This document shows, piece by piece, positions 30,362 through 43,462 of a stretch of DNA of 64,000 bases; the stretch's first letter is position 1, and the number at the start of each line of letters is the position of its first letter. Where the stretch lies: the NCBI GenBank assembly GCA_905233545.1, contig CAJOEV010000010.1, forward strand, positions 1 to 64,000, written 5' to 3'. The position numbers and the translations under genes are program-made. This stretch comes from an uncultured Eubacterium sp. (GTDB lineage: Bacteria; Bacillota; Clostridia; Oscillospirales; Acutalibacteraceae). The notes beneath the pieces are model-generated. The model saw only the letters and a program-made list of their open reading frames with translations, was not told the origin of the DNA and searched no databases.

Positions 30362-31388
30362 TTACTTCACCCACTCTCTTTTTGATATAAGCTGAAATGA
30401 GTTTAGCAACACTTTCAACATCCTTTGTGTCGACAATTTCAATCGGAGAATGCATATACTTTTCGGGAATAGAAATGAGTCCCGTTCTGATTCCGCTTTC
30501 ACTTATTGAAATTTCATCGGCGTTAGTTCCCGTGCGATTTCCGCCCATAACTTCAAGCTGATAAGGGATATTGTTTTCCTTTGCAGTTTCAATAAGGCTT
30601 TTTGACATTTCATTATCAAGAATCGGAGCAATGCCAATCATTGCGCCCTTGCCGAGTTCCTTGCATTCGCTTTTATCACATAAAGGAGAATAACCGAAAG
30701 AAACATCAACCGCAATAGCTTCATCAACATTTTTTGCAAATGGTCCTGTTTTTGACCCTGTCATTCCCGTTTCTTCCTGAGATGAGAACATTGCGGTTAT
30801 TTTAGCGTCAACATCTTTCAGTTCTTCAAGTGCAAGAATAATGGAGGCAATTCCGCATCTGTCATCAAGAACACTTGCTGAAATCTGCGTTCCGAGGAGC
30901 TGAGTAAAATTGCGCTTAAAGGTTACTCTGTCACCGAGTGAAACAAGCTTTTTGGCAACTTCTTTATTCAATCCGATATCAACTGAAACTTCTTCAATTT
31001 CAACAACCTTTTTCTCGTCACCGTCTTTTTGAAGATGTGGCGGAATTGTAGAAATAATGCCTTCAACTTCACCGCTTTCAGTCCAAATGCTGACTTCGCT
31101 TGAAAGCAGCATTCTTGAATCTATTCCGCCGCATTTTGCTATCTTAATAAAACCGTCGTCACTTATATCGGTAACAATCATACCGATTTCATCAAGATGA
31201 GCGTCAAGAAGAAAATGATATCCTTCACCAAATGTGCAGAATACATTGTTCATTTTATCGATGCTGACTTCTCCGTATTCTTTGAGCATATCAGCTAACA
31301 GCTCGGTTATACTTTCTTCTGCACCGCTTACGCCGACAGCCGAGGTCAGTTTATATAATAGTTCTTTTGTGTTTAAATCAGTCTTCAA
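30354..31388 (-). CDS. M42 family metallopeptidase (tandem paralog)
   Basis: LLDAHLDEIGMIVTDI, VLDDRCGIASI, SSQEETGMTGSK, GGNRTGTNADEI. Confidence 0.92.
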   Translation of the reverse strand: MKTDLNTKELLYKLTSAVGVSGAEESITELLADMLKEYGEVSIDKMNNVFCTFGEGYHFLLDAHLDEIGMIVTDISDDGFIKIAKCGGIDSRMLLSSEVSIWTESGEVEGIISTIPPHLQKDGDEKKVVEIEEVSVDIGLNKEVAKKLVSLGDRVTFKRNFTQLLGTQISASVLDDRCGIASIILALEELKDVDAKITAMFSSQEETGMTGSKTGPFAKNVDEAIAVDVSFGYSPLCDKSECKELGKGAMIGIAPILDNEMSKSLIETAKENNIPYQLEVMGGNRTGTNADEISISESGIRTGLISIPEKYMHSPIEIVDTKDVESVAKLISAYIKKRVGEVNA

Positions 31389-32808
31389 AATTATTTACCA
31401 GTTCCTTAAATTTTCTTCCTCTGTATTCGAATGTTTTAAATTGGTCAAACGCAGGACATGCAGGACAGAGAGAAACAATATCTCCGCTTTGCGCTTCTTC
31501 TTTTGCAATATTCAAAGCATTTTCAAGCTTATCTGTCATAACAACCTTAAGTCCGCTTTCTTCAAAGCGCGGATTGTTTCTTACAGCGTCATATATTCTG
31601 TTTGCTGTTGTTCCGTTTAAAACAAGAACCTTGCAGTATTTAAGAATATAGGGCACCATTTCTGTTAAATCATTGCCTTTATCCGAACCGCCCATAATAA
31701 CAATAATCTTCCTGCCAAAAGCCTTGAGCCCGCTTATTACTCGCGATGGTGAGGTTGCAATTGAATCGTTATAGTACTTAACGCCTTTAAATTCACGGAC
31801 AAATTCAATTCTGTGTTCAACACCGCCGAAAGTCTTGGCAATTGTTTTTATTGTTTCGGGCTTGACATAACCCCAGACAGCAGAAATTGCAGTACAGTAG
31901 TTTTCAATATTATGGTCGCCTGGGATTACAATGTCGTCTTTGTTCATTATCAGCGTTTTTTCACCATTTTCAGCATAGAAAATATCACCTGACTCAGTAT
32001 CCATAAATGCGCCGTTTTCAACGGAGTGCTTGATTGAGAATTCATAAAGCTTACCACGCACATCATATCTCATATCGTGATAAACTCTGTTTCCGATTGA
32101 ATAATCACAGTCAGCGTTTAAAACAGTTCTCTGCTGAGCATTCTGATAAATTAAAATATTTCTCTTTGCATCAACATATTCATCAAGCGAAATATGATGG
32201 TCCTGATGAGTGCACTCAATATTGGTTACAACTGCAACATCAGGCTTATTCTTAAGATTACCCATTGTTAAAAGCTGGAATGAGGAAAGCTCAACTACAG
32301 CAATATCATTTTCAGTGATTTCATCAAGCTCGGGCATAAGCGCTTTGCCGATATTACCGCCGAGGAATACTCTGTTACCCTCTGCTTCAAGCATTTTTGA
32401 AATGAGAGTTGTTGTGGTTGTTTTTCCGTTTGAGCCCGTTACAGCAAAAATCTTACAGGGACAGTATTCAAAGAAAACCTCCATCTCGGTTGTAACCTTC
32501 TGTCCCCTTTCAATACACTGACCAACCCAATCATTCTGAAACGGAAGAATACCGTGGGAGCGGAAAACAATATCCATTTCGGGCAGTATATCAAGATAGT
32601 TTTCACCTAAGGAAAATTTAACTCCGAGCGCTTCAAGCTCATCGCATACTTCTTTTCCTATATATTCCTTATCCCTCTTATCGCAGGCATAAACATCAAT
32701 GCCGTGCTGTGCTAAAAACTTTGCGCAAGGTGTGTTAGCAACGCCCATTCCGACAAGAGCGACCTTTTTGCCCCTTAATGTTTCAATATACTTTTCTGCT
32801 TGGTTCAT
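31378..32808 (-). CDS. murD: UDP-N-acetylmuramoylalanine--D-glutamate ligase
   Basis: AVTGSNGKTTTTTLISKML, VELSSFQL, PGDHNIENYCTAISA, NDSIATSPSR. Confidence 0.97.
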   Translation of the reverse strand: MNQAEKYIETLRGKKVALVGMGVANTPCAKFLAQHGIDVYACDKRDKEYIGKEVCDELEALGVKFSLGENYLDILPEMDIVFRSHGILPFQNDWVGQCIERGQKVTTEMEVFFEYCPCKIFAVTGSNGKTTTTTLISKMLEAEGNRVFLGGNIGKALMPELDEITENDIAVVELSSFQLLTMGNLKNKPDVAVVTNIECTHQDHHISLDEYVDAKRNILIYQNAQQRTVLNADCDYSIGNRVYHDMRYDVRGKLYEFSIKHSVENGAFMDTESGDIFYAENGEKTLIMNKDDIVIPGDHNIENYCTAISAVWGYVKPETIKTIAKTFGGVEHRIEFVREFKGVKYYNDSIATSPSRVISGLKAFGRKIIVIMGGSDKGNDLTEMVPYILKYCKVLVLNGTTANRIYDAVRNNPRFEESGLKVVMTDKLENALNIAKEEAQSGDIVSLCPACPAFDQFKTFEYRGRKFKELVNNFED

Positions 32809-32820
32809 AGTGTACTCCTT

Positions 32821-33647
32821 TTAATGCACTGAAAAAGTTCCATTTTTTAAATCATTTATATTAAAGCTTTTCATTTTTTCTTCGAGTTCATACTGAAATT
32901 TCAATTTTTCAAGTCCGATATATTCATCATTAATCGGAACTTCACAATTCAGAATATAATTTGCAGTCATCTGCTGACATTTAGTTGGATATAATCCCTG
33001 AAAATAAACTCTTCCTTTTGTAACGTCAACAATTGCAACAGTGAATTTCAATTGGTTTTTTCTTCCCATTGCGGTAACCGCTTTTGAAAGCGAAAGCGCG
33101 TCTTCTTCAACAGATGAACAGATAAAAGCAACAACGCAGTTCCCTTTTCTTCTGAGATTTCCGACTGTTACATCATAAATAGCCGAATCGAGGTAAGCTA
33201 CAACATCGCTTTTTTCAAGCTCATCAATGCAGACTAAATACATAAACTCCTTGCTTTTCAGCGCTCTTGCGTCAAAAGGAAGTTCAGAGAGCTCAAGATT
33301 TCTTTCAAAGCCGAAACCGTTTTTTATTAAATCTTCAGAAACCGCTTCAAAATATGAATCAACCTCGTTTTCATTCCTTGCTGTTAAATAGTAACCGAAG
33401 TCGTTTATCTCATGCCATACATCATTTAAAAACAGTTCAACTTTTGAGTATTTCGAATAAAAATATAAAACCAGTACGAGTGAAATAATAACAAGAATAT
33501 CACAGGTGTAATTCAAAACGGTTGCAACAGCTGAATTTGAAACCGCAGGTGCAATGCCTATATAAGCAAAGAGGAAAACTGCCGTTACGATAACGAATAT
33601 CCTCATTACACTTTTAACTTGTTGTAGTTTTTTTCTTACTTCATCCA

Positions 33648-33648
<1 letters not shown>
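32821..33648 (-). CDS. Uncharacterised membrane protein (two N-terminal TM helices plus soluble domain)
   Basis: ORF fills the murD-ligA gap with tight spacing; TM segments IFVIVTAVFLFAYIGIAPAV and CDILVIISLVLVLYFY. No family recognised. Confidence 0.75.
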
Positions 33649-35618
<1,970 letters not shown>

Positions 35619-35651
35619 TTAATCACCAATACAATATTATTTAAGTGCAAC

Positions 35652-35677
35652 GGGAGGGCACAGAGACCCTCCCCTAC
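35652..35677. repeat. Short GC-rich palindrome between ligA and tyrS
   Basis: GGGAGGG-cacagaga-CCCTCCC followed by CTAC; much GC-richer than surroundings. Confidence 0.8.
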
Positions 35678-35681
35678 CTAA

Positions 35682-36902
35682 TTAATAAGTGAATTTATGG
35701 AAAACTTTCTTTCCTTTTTTAACAGTTACACCGTCCTTAAGTGCATCGGCGTCAACACTTGCAAACACATCTGTTATCTTTTCGCCGTTAACGGATACAC
35801 CGCCCTGCTGAATAAGCCTTCTGCCTTCGCCATTTGACTTAATAAGTCCTGCCTTAATCATCATTGATAGAACAGTGATTTTGCCGTCCTCAAGCTCAGA
35901 TTCATCAATCTGTGTTGATGGCATATTTGAATCATCAGCACCCTGTGAGAAAAGTGCTCTTGCAGCCTGCTGAGCCTTATTTGCCTCTTCTTCACCGTGA
36001 ACAAGATTTGTGAGCTCAAATGCAAGAATTTCTTTAGCTCTGTTAAGCTCGCTGCCTTCCCAGCTTTCCATCTTTCTGATTTCATCAAGAGGCAGGAATG
36101 TGAGCATTTTAATGCATTTCAAAACATCTGCATCATCAACATTACGCCAATACTGATAGAAATCATAGGGAGAAGTTTTCTCAGGGTCGAGCCATACAGC
36201 ATTACCTGCGGTTTTACCCATTTTTCTGCCCTGTGAGTCGGTCAAAAGAGTTATTGTCATTGCGTGAGCATCTTTGCCGAGCTTTCTTCTTATAAGCTCC
36301 GTTCCGCCGAGCATATTGCTCCACTGGTCATCTCCGCCGAACTGCATATTACAGCCGTAATTCTTGAAGAGATAATAAAAGTCATAGCTCTGCATTATCA
36401 TATAGTTAAACTCTAAGAAGGATAAGCCCTTTTCCATTCTCTGCTTATAGCATTCAGCTCTGAGCATATTATTAACGGAAAAGCATGCGCCGACCTCTCT
36501 TAACAGTTCAACATAATTGAGCTTGAGAAGCCAGTCGGCATTATTTATCATCTGAGCTTTGCCCTCACCGAATTCAATAAAGCGTTCCATCTGATTCTTG
36601 AAACATTCGGCATTGTGGTCGATATCCTCGCGGGTGAGCATTTTTCTCATATCTGTTCTGCCCGACGGGTCACCGATCATTGTTGTACCGCCGCCGATTA
36701 AAGCAATCGGCTGATTGCCCGCCATCTGCAAGCGCTTCATAAGAGTGAGCGCCATAAAATGACCTGCGGTAAGGCTGTCTGCGGTGCAGTCAAAGCCAAT
36801 ATAGAACTTGGCTTTACCGCTGTTTACCATAGTTCTGATTTCTTCTTCATTAGTTACCTGTGCTATAAGCCCTCTTTCAACTAATTCTTCATATACTCCC
36901 AT
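35682..36902 (-). CDS. tyrS: Tyrosyl-tRNA synthetase
   Basis: FYIGFDCTADSLTAGHFMAL, FNYMIMQSYDF, GGDDQWSNMLGG, KMGKTAGNAVWL; C-terminal S4 domain. Confidence 0.98.
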   Translation of the reverse strand: MGVYEELVERGLIAQVTNEEEIRTMVNSGKAKFYIGFDCTADSLTAGHFMALTLMKRLQMAGNQPIALIGGGTTMIGDPSGRTDMRKMLTREDIDHNAECFKNQMERFIEFGEGKAQMINNADWLLKLNYVELLREVGACFSVNNMLRAECYKQRMEKGLSFLEFNYMIMQSYDFYYLFKNYGCNMQFGGDDQWSNMLGGTELIRRKLGKDAHAMTITLLTDSQGRKMGKTAGNAVWLDPEKTSPYDFYQYWRNVDDADVLKCIKMLTFLPLDEIRKMESWEGSELNRAKEILAFELTNLVHGEEEANKAQQAARALFSQGADDSNMPSTQIDESELEDGKITVLSMMIKAGLIKSNGEGRRLIQQGGVSVNGEKITDVFASVDADALKDGVTVKKGKKVFHKFTY

Positions 36903-36926
36903 ATTAAGTCCTCCGTATGTATGAGA

Positions 36927-38585
36927 TTAATTATTTAGCAATTCCTCTGCTGATTGCAGAAGGTTATCGGTTATTTCAAGTCCGCCCATAATTCGTGCAA
37001 GTTCCTGTTTTCTCTGCTCGAAATCAAGCTGACTTACCTGAGTGTATGTGCGCTCATTTTCAAACTTTTTGCTGATTAACATATGACAGTCTGCAAGTGA
37101 TGCAATCTGAGCTGAATGAGTAACGCATATTACCTGCGTATGATTGCTGACTTCTTTAAGCTTCAAGCCAATCTTTCTGCTTGCTCTTCCGCTGACTCCT
37201 GTATCGATTTCATCAAAGATTAATGTTCCGACACTGTCGTTTTTCGCAATAATATTTTTTATAGCAAGCATTATTCTTGAAAGCTCACCGCCCGACGCTA
37301 TTTTTGAAAGCGGTTTCGGCGGTTCTCCGGGGTTTGTTGAAATCAGAAATTCAATTTTATCGAAGCCGTTGGACGACAAATTGCCTTTTTCAAAATTAAC
37401 AACAAACTCTATTTTCGGCATGTCAAGAAATATGAGCTGTTCCTTAACATCATTTTCAAGCTTTTTTGCAAGTGCTTTTCTGTAATCAGAAAGCTCCGAG
37501 GCAAGGTTGGCTGTTTTTTCAAACAGTCCGTCGTATTCAAGATTAAGCTTTTCAAGCTCTTCTTCAGAATTATCAAAGAGGCGTTTTCTTTCCTTAGCCT
37601 CCTCAAGATAATTAATAACTTCCTGTTCACTGTTTCCGTATTTTGAACAGAGATTATAAAGAAGATTCAGCCTTTCCTCAATCATTTCAAGCTCGTTTTC
37701 ACTGAAATCAATTGATGAAAGCTTTCCTTCTGCAATATCCTTAAGCTGTTCTGAAATATCGTTAACAGAAAATAGCAGTTCATTAATTTTATTAAAATCG
37801 CCGTCAAATTCAACAAGCGATTTGATTTCATTTTCTGCAGATGAAGCAAGCCCCTGAATACCCTGGGCTTCCTCATCACCGTTAACAAAAAGTAAAACCT
37901 TATTGAGCGCAGTGATAATTTCCTGCGAATTCAGTATGGTTTTCTTTCTGTTTTGAAGGTTTTCTATTTCGCCGACTTTTATATCCGAGCCCTCAATTTC
38001 TTTAATCTGATATTCGAGAATTTCAAGCTCTCTGTCTTTAGTATCGGCATCCGCGGTTAAGGCTTTGAGTCTTTTTCGAACAGAAACAAGCTCTTTAAAG
38101 CATTCTTTGTATCTATTCAATATTTCGCCGTTGTTCCCCGTCATATCAAGGAATTTATAGTGATAATCGGCATTTAAAAGAGCCTGGGAATCATGCTGTC
38201 CGTGAATGTTAACAAGAAGCATTCCGACTTCTTTTAACATTGAAACGGTAACGCTTCTTCCGTTAATCTTGCAGGACGATTTACCCTGGGATGATACTTT
38301 TCTTGATATAATCAAAACATCATCTTCATTTGGAATATCAAAATCATCAAGCTTTTTGCAGACATCATTGCTGATTTCTTCAAAGCAGGCGCATACATAA
38401 GCACTGTTTGCACCGTTTCTTACAAGCTCCTTTGATGTTCTTTCACCGAGCACGGCGCTGATTGAATCAACAAGAATTGATTTTCCTGCACCGGTTTCAC
38501 CTGTCAAAGCATTAAATCCCGATGAAAAATCTATTTCAGCTTTTTCAATAACCGCAATATTTTCAATATTCAGGCTTTTAAGCAT
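36927..38585 (-). CDS. recN: DNA repair protein RecN
   Basis: LNIENIAVIEKAEIDFSSGFNALTGETGAGKSILVDSI, SGGELSRIMLAIK, LIFDEIDTGVSGRAS. Confidence 0.97.
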   Translation of the reverse strand: MLKSLNIENIAVIEKAEIDFSSGFNALTGETGAGKSILVDSISAVLGERTSKELVRNGANSAYVCACFEEISNDVCKKLDDFDIPNEDDVLIISRKVSSQGKSSCKINGRSVTVSMLKEVGMLLVNIHGQHDSQALLNADYHYKFLDMTGNNGEILNRYKECFKELVSVRKRLKALTADADTKDRELEILEYQIKEIEGSDIKVGEIENLQNRKKTILNSQEIITALNKVLLFVNGDEEAQGIQGLASSAENEIKSLVEFDGDFNKINELLFSVNDISEQLKDIAEGKLSSIDFSENELEMIEERLNLLYNLCSKYGNSEQEVINYLEEAKERKRLFDNSEEELEKLNLEYDGLFEKTANLASELSDYRKALAKKLENDVKEQLIFLDMPKIEFVVNFEKGNLSSNGFDKIEFLISTNPGEPPKPLSKIASGGELSRIMLAIKNIIAKNDSVGTLIFDEIDTGVSGRASRKIGLKLKEVSNHTQVICVTHSAQIASLADCHMLISKKFENERTYTQVSQLDFEQRKQELARIMGGLEITDNLLQSAEELLNN

Positions 38586-39030
38586 TTAACATCTTCCTCA
38601 ACTTATATGCAAAATTCATTGCAACATTTTCATTTATGCAGAGAATAAAAATAGTATCGTCACCCGCAATCGAGCCCAAAACCTCTTCAATGTTCATGGA
38701 GTCAATTGCAGCACAAACGGCATTTGCCATTCCCGAAAAGCATTTAATAACAACAATATTCATTGCATAATCAATGCTTATAATTGATTCGTTAAATATT
38801 CCGCCCGCGCGTCTCTGAGCATTTTCGTTGCTTCTTTTTCCGGTTGAATAATAGTATTTTCCCTTTGAGGATAATTCCTTTACAAGACGCAGTTCCTTTA
38901 TATCTCTTGATATTGTAGCCTGCGTTACTTCAAATCCGTATTCGCCGAGAAGTGCCTGAAGCTCTTCCTGAGTTTCAATTTCATTTGAAGATATTATTTC
39001 TATTATTTTCGCCTGTCTGCGCTTTTTCAT
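38578..39030 (-). CDS. argR: Arginine repressor
   Basis: RRQAKIIEIISSNEIETQEELQALLGEYGFEVTQATISRDIKELRLVK; C-terminal GSIAGDDTIFILC. Confidence 0.96.
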   Translation of the reverse strand: MKKRRQAKIIEIISSNEIETQEELQALLGEYGFEVTQATISRDIKELRLVKELSSKGKYYYSTGKRSNENAQRRAGGIFNESIISIDYAMNIVVIKCFSGMANAVCAAIDSMNIEEVLGSIAGDDTIFILCINENVAMNFAYKLRKMLNA

Positions 39031-39034
39031 AATC

Positions 39035-39886
39035 TTATTGCCTTTCGATTATTTTCTTATTGAGTATTTCGTAAAAATTATCGGGTTTGATTTTTATAAG
39101 CTTAGCTTTATACTCCGATTTTGAAATGACAATTCTTGATTCATTATCTATCGGTATTGATTCTTTTCCGTCTATTGCAAGGAATGAGTTATTGTGAACA
39201 TCGCTTTCAATGAATACTTCAAGCTCTTTATCAGAAGAAAAAACAACGCTTCTGTTTAAAAGTGAATGAGGACAAATCGGAGTTACAACAAAGCACGAAT
39301 TATCAGGACTGACAACAGGACCGCCCGCAGCCATAGAATATGCAGTTGAACCTGTCGGGGTTGAAACAATCATACCGTCAGCTCTTATCTGAGTAACAAT
39401 TCTGCCTTCGCTGACTACATTAATATCAATCAGTCTTGCAAGCGAACCTCTTGTAATTACAGCATCATTAAGACAATGATGAACGGATACAAGCTCGTTA
39501 TTGCTGTAAACACAAGCTTTTAGCATCATTCTTTCGTCAACTTCAAACTCACCGCTTCCGAGATTATTAAGAAGTTCGAGTTCATCTTTTTCAAGACCGC
39601 TCATAAATCCGAGCCTGCCTGCGTTAATACCGAGAACCTTTTTACCGCTGAGTGACGCCAGTTTAGCAATACTGAGTGTTGTTCCGTCGCCGCCGATAGC
39701 TATTGCAAGGTCACACAGCTCCATCATTTTATTCTTTGGAACAAAGGTTACATCCGCGTCAAAAATGTCTTTAAATTTTTCGCTGATATATACTTCTTCA
39801 CAGAATTTAGAAAGGACGTCAACAGCTTGCTTGGCAATCTGATACACATCGTCTCTGCGTAAATTTGAAAAAACTGATATTTTCAT
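39035..39886 (-). CDS. nadK: NAD kinase
   Basis: [44 protein letters not shown]. Start set to MKISVF (39886); the upstream ATG at 39907 overlaps tlyA. Start uncertain. Confidence 0.95.
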   Translation of the reverse strand: MKISVFSNLRRDDVYQIAKQAVDVLSKFCEEVYISEKFKDIFDADVTFVPKNKMMELCDLAIAIGGDGTTLSIAKLASLSGKKVLGINAGRLGFMSGLEKDELELLNNLGSGEFEVDERMMLKACVYSNNELVSVHHCLNDAVITRGSLARLIDINVVSEGRIVTQIRADGMIVSTPTGSTAYSMAAGGPVVSPDNSCFVVTPICPHSLLNRSVVFSSDKELEVFIESDVHNNSFLAIDGKESIPIDNESRIVISKSEYKAKLIKIKPDNFYEILNKKIIERQ

Positions 39887-39890
39887 AAAA

Positions 39891-40700
39891 TCACTTGTCC
39901 AATTCATTATGAGAGAGATTCACAATCTCACCTGCGTCAACCGATGATTCGATTTGCGCATCGTCGGATTTTTGAATAAATATTAAATATTCTATGTTGC
40001 CTTCAGGTCCTTTAATCGGTGAGAAGCTAAGTCCCTTAACCGAAAATCCGTTTGAAACACACATTTGGATAACGCTGCTTACTACATCAAGGTGAACACT
40101 TTTATCACGAACAACACCTTTTTTCCCAACCTTATCCTTTCCGGCTTCAAACTGTGGTTTAATAAGGCATACAGCCTCACCTTTATCACCTAAAAGAGTA
40201 TGCAAAACGGGAAGAATATGTTTGAGAGAAATAAAAGAAACGTCAACACTTGCAAAATCAACAGCATCTTTTACCTGTTCATTTGTTACGTATCTGAAAT
40301 TTGTTCTTTCAAGATTGACTACTCTTTCATCCGTACGAAGCTTCCATGCAAGCTGTCCGTAACCCACATCAATACTGTAGACCTTTTTTGCGCCGTTTTG
40401 AAGCATACAATCGGTAAATCCGCCCGTTGAGGCACCAACATCCATACATATCTTTTCTTCAAGCACAATCGGGAATTCCATCATTGCTTTTTCAAGCTTC
40501 AATCCTCCGCGAGAAACATATTTAAGTGAATTTCCGCGAACTTCAAGCTTATCATCGGAAGAAATGGTCATACCAGCTTTATCAGCTTTCTGGTTATTAA
40601 CATAAACCTGACCCGCCATTATTATTGCTTTTGCTTTTTCTCTTGAAGGAGCATAACCACCTTCAAAAACAGCAACATCAAGTCTGATTTTATCAGCCAT
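39891..40700 (-). CDS. tlyA: TlyA family RNA methyltransferase (S4 + FtsJ-like)
   Basis: [67 protein letters not shown]. Confidence 0.95.
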   Translation of the reverse strand: MADKIRLDVAVFEGGYAPSREKAKAIIMAGQVYVNNQKADKAGMTISSDDKLEVRGNSLKYVSRGGLKLEKAMMEFPIVLEEKICMDVGASTGGFTDCMLQNGAKKVYSIDVGYGQLAWKLRTDERVVNLERTNFRYVTNEQVKDAVDFASVDVSFISLKHILPVLHTLLGDKGEAVCLIKPQFEAGKDKVGKKGVVRDKSVHLDVVSSVIQMCVSNGFSVKGLSFSPIKGPEGNIEYLIFIQKSDDAQIESSVDAGEIVNLSHNELDK

Positions 40701-42537
40701 TTAGTACCTCTTCAACAATAGAATCACAATCAAGACGGTATTTTTTAATCTGTGCGCCAACACTTGCCTGCTTAACAAATCCGTCGACAGCAACATGCTT
40801 AAATTCGGCATCAATACCGTTTTCTTTAAGCATTGAAGCAAAGCAATCGCCAACACCGCCGTCCTTAATTCCCTCTTCGGCAAAAATAATTTTCTTAGCC
40901 TTTTTTAGATGTTCCGTCACACTTTCATCAATTGGCTTTATCTTGTTTAGCTTAATAAGGCAAACACTTTCCTTATATTCCTGAGTAAGTTTATTATATG
41001 CTTTATAGCATTCACAAAATTCACGAGAATAAGTAATAATTGCCGTTTTGGCATGTTTATCATCACCGAAAACAATGTAATTTTCCTTGTTATATTCATA
41101 TCCTTCGGGTTTTTCACATTCTTTGCCCCTCGGATATCTGATTGCAACAGCATTCTTCTCTTTATATGCCGCCTGATACAACATTGATGAAAGCTCATCA
41201 TAGTATGCAGGCGCAAAAACAGTAAGATTCGGAACACTCATAAGATATGCAGTATCAAAAAGTCCCTGGTGACTCTCGCCGTCCTCACCAACAAAACCAG
41301 CTCTGTCGATAGCGAAAATAACTTTCAAATCCTGCATTGCAACATCGTGAATAAGCTGGTCATACGAGCGCTGAAGAAATGTTGAATAAACAGCAAAAAC
41401 AGGAAGCAAACCGTTTCTTGCAAGACCTGCAGAAAATGTTACTGCATGCTGTTCCGCAATACCGACATCAAAGAAACGCTTAGGGAATTTTTTTGAAAAC
41501 TCACTGAGACCCGTACCCGAAGCCATCGCAGCGGTAACAGCACAGAATCTGAAATCATTTTCCGCAAGATGAATAAGCGATTCACCAAATACGGAAGAAA
41601 AGTTGTCGCCCGAGCTTATTGGTTCGCCCGTGTTTATATCAAACTTTCCGATTCCATGGAATTTTGACGGATTCTGCTCGGCAAACTCATACCCCTTGCC
41701 TTTAACTGTGTTAATATGAAGCAAAACAGAATGGTTATGTGCCTTTGCAACATTTAGTGCGTCTATAAGCGCATCTAAATCGTGACCGTCAATAGGACCG
41801 TAATATCTGAAACCGAGATCTTCAAAGAATGTATTTTTATAAATTCTTTTTCTCAGCTTTTGGTTTACCAATGTGAAAAATGTGGTTATTTTCGAACCGA
41901 TTAACGGAATCTTTGCAATCAATCGGCTCATTTTTGACTTAAATCTGAAATACTTGGGTGAAGTTCTTATTGTTGTAAGATTTCTTGCGACTGAGCCCAC
42001 ATTTTTGCTTATAGACATTTCGTTGTCGTTGAGAATTACAATAAGATTGCTGCTTTGGTTGCCTGAATTATTCAGTGCTTCATATGCAAGACCGCCCGTA
42101 AGAGCACCGTCACCTATAACTGCAATAACCTTGCCCTTTTCGCCCTTAAGCGACTTAGCCTGGGCAAGACCGATTGCAGAAGAAATCGAAGTTGAAGAAT
42201 GACCCGACGAAAAAATATCGTGCTCACTTTCATTCCTTCTTGTGAATCCGCTTATGCCGTCCTCCTGGCGAAGCGATGAAAAATCATCTTTTCTGCCCGT
42301 AAGAATCTTATGAGTATAGCACTGGTGACCAACATCAAAAACAATCTGATCATTCGGCGAGTTGAACACCTTATGAAGTGCAACTGTAAGCTCAACAACA
42401 CCAAGATTTGAGGCTAAATGCCCGCCTGTTTTTGAAACAGAATCAATCATAAAACTTCGTATTTCAGAACACAAAATATCAAGCTCATCGATATTTAATG
42501 ATTTTATATCCTTTGGAGAATTAATATTTTCAAGCAT
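40693..42537 (-). CDS. dxs: 1-deoxy-D-xylulose-5-phosphate synthase
   Basis: SGHLASNLGVVELTVALH, FDVGHQCYTHKILTGR, GDGALTGG. Start trimmed to MLENI with SD AAGAGGTGG upstream. Confidence 0.97.
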   Translation of the reverse strand: MLENINSPKDIKSLNIDELDILCSEIRSFMIDSVSKTGGHLASNLGVVELTVALHKVFNSPNDQIVFDVGHQCYTHKILTGRKDDFSSLRQEDGISGFTRRNESEHDIFSSGHSSTSISSAIGLAQAKSLKGEKGKVIAVIGDGALTGGLAYEALNNSGNQSSNLIVILNDNEMSISKNVGSVARNLTTIRTSPKYFRFKSKMSRLIAKIPLIGSKITTFFTLVNQKLRKRIYKNTFFEDLGFRYYGPIDGHDLDALIDALNVAKAHNHSVLLHINTVKGKGYEFAEQNPSKFHGIGKFDINTGEPISSGDNFSSVFGESLIHLAENDFRFCAVTAAMASGTGLSEFSKKFPKRFFDVGIAEQHAVTFSAGLARNGLLPVFAVYSTFLQRSYDQLIHDVAMQDLKVIFAIDRAGFVGEDGESHQGLFDTAYLMSVPNLTVFAPAYYDELSSMLYQAAYKEKNAVAIRYPRGKECEKPEGYEYNKENYIVFGDDKHAKTAIITYSREFCECYKAYNKLTQEYKESVCLIKLNKIKPIDESVTEHLKKAKKIIFAEEGIKDGGVGDCFASMLKENGIDAEFKHVAVDGFVKQASVGAQIKKYRLDCDSIVEEVLNG

Positions 42538-42572
42538 CAGCCCACCTCTTTTCATTACATATTTTTACTAAA

Positions 42573-43457
42573 TCAGTTGTTTCTTGACATAAGATAATCC
42601 GAAAGAAGAAGCAAGAAATCCCTATTCGGGAAAACATCAAGCTGATTCTTTGCACAAGCTGTGAGTTTTCTTATATCTTTTTCAGCTTTCTTCTCACCAA
42701 CAAGAGTTACATAAGTTGTTTTATCATTTTTCTCGTCGGAGCCAACAGGTTTACCAAGCTCTTCCTCGTCTCCCTCGATATCAAGAAGGTCATCTTTAAT
42801 CTGAAACGCAATTCCGAGATAATATGCATATCTTGAAGCTGCTTCAATCATTTTTTCATCAGCACCTGCAGCAATACATCCAAGAATGCACGCTGCTGAA
42901 ATAAGAGCGCCTGTTTTAAGCTTATGTATTGTGAGAATATCAGTGACTGAAATATCTAAGTTTTCATACTTCAAATCAAGAGCCTGTCCGCCTATCATGC
43001 CGCCAACTCCTGCATTCTGAGCAAGAAGACTGATTGCCTTAGTCTTTTTATCATCGCTTAAATCACTGTCGGCAATAAGCTCAAACGCATGTGTTAAAAG
43101 GGCATCACCTGCAAGAAGAGCTGTAGCTTGTCCGAAAACAATATGGCAGGAAGGAGCGCCCCTTCTCATATCATCATCGTCCATACAAGGCATATCATCA
43201 TGAATGAGAGAATATGTGTGAATATATTCAATAGCACATGCAAGCGGAATTGCCTTTCTGTAGTCTCCGCCGCATATTCTGCAGAATTCAAGAACAAGAA
43301 CAGGACGGAGTCTTTTTCCGCCGTTTGCAAGTGAATAGCGCATTGCTCTGATAACATCCCTCTGACCCTCATCGGTATTCGGCAAGCTGTCTATTATTGC
43401 GTCATTAATGATATTAACATATTCATTCATTGTTTTTTTCATTTCAGGTGTGTACAT
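42573..43457 (-). CDS. ispA: Polyprenyl synthetase (farnesyl/geranyl diphosphate synthase type)
   Basis: GGKRLRPVL, IHTYSLIHDDMPCMDDDDMRRG, FQIKDDLLD. Confidence 0.95.
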   Translation of the reverse strand: MYTPEMKKTMNEYVNIINDAIIDSLPNTDEGQRDVIRAMRYSLANGGKRLRPVLVLEFCRICGGDYRKAIPLACAIEYIHTYSLIHDDMPCMDDDDMRRGAPSCHIVFGQATALLAGDALLTHAFELIADSDLSDDKKTKAISLLAQNAGVGGMIGGQALDLKYENLDISVTDILTIHKLKTGALISAACILGCIAAGADEKMIEAASRYAYYLGIAFQIKDDLLDIEGDEEELGKPVGSDEKNDKTTYVTLVGEKKAEKDIRKLTACAKNQLDVFPNRDFLLLLSDYLMSRNN

Positions 43458-43462
43458 ATCAA

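Noticed and set aside
36903-36926. Possible T-box upstream of tyrS
   Set aside because: Only 24 nt separate tyrS from recN, far too short for a T-box leader unless it lies inside recN.
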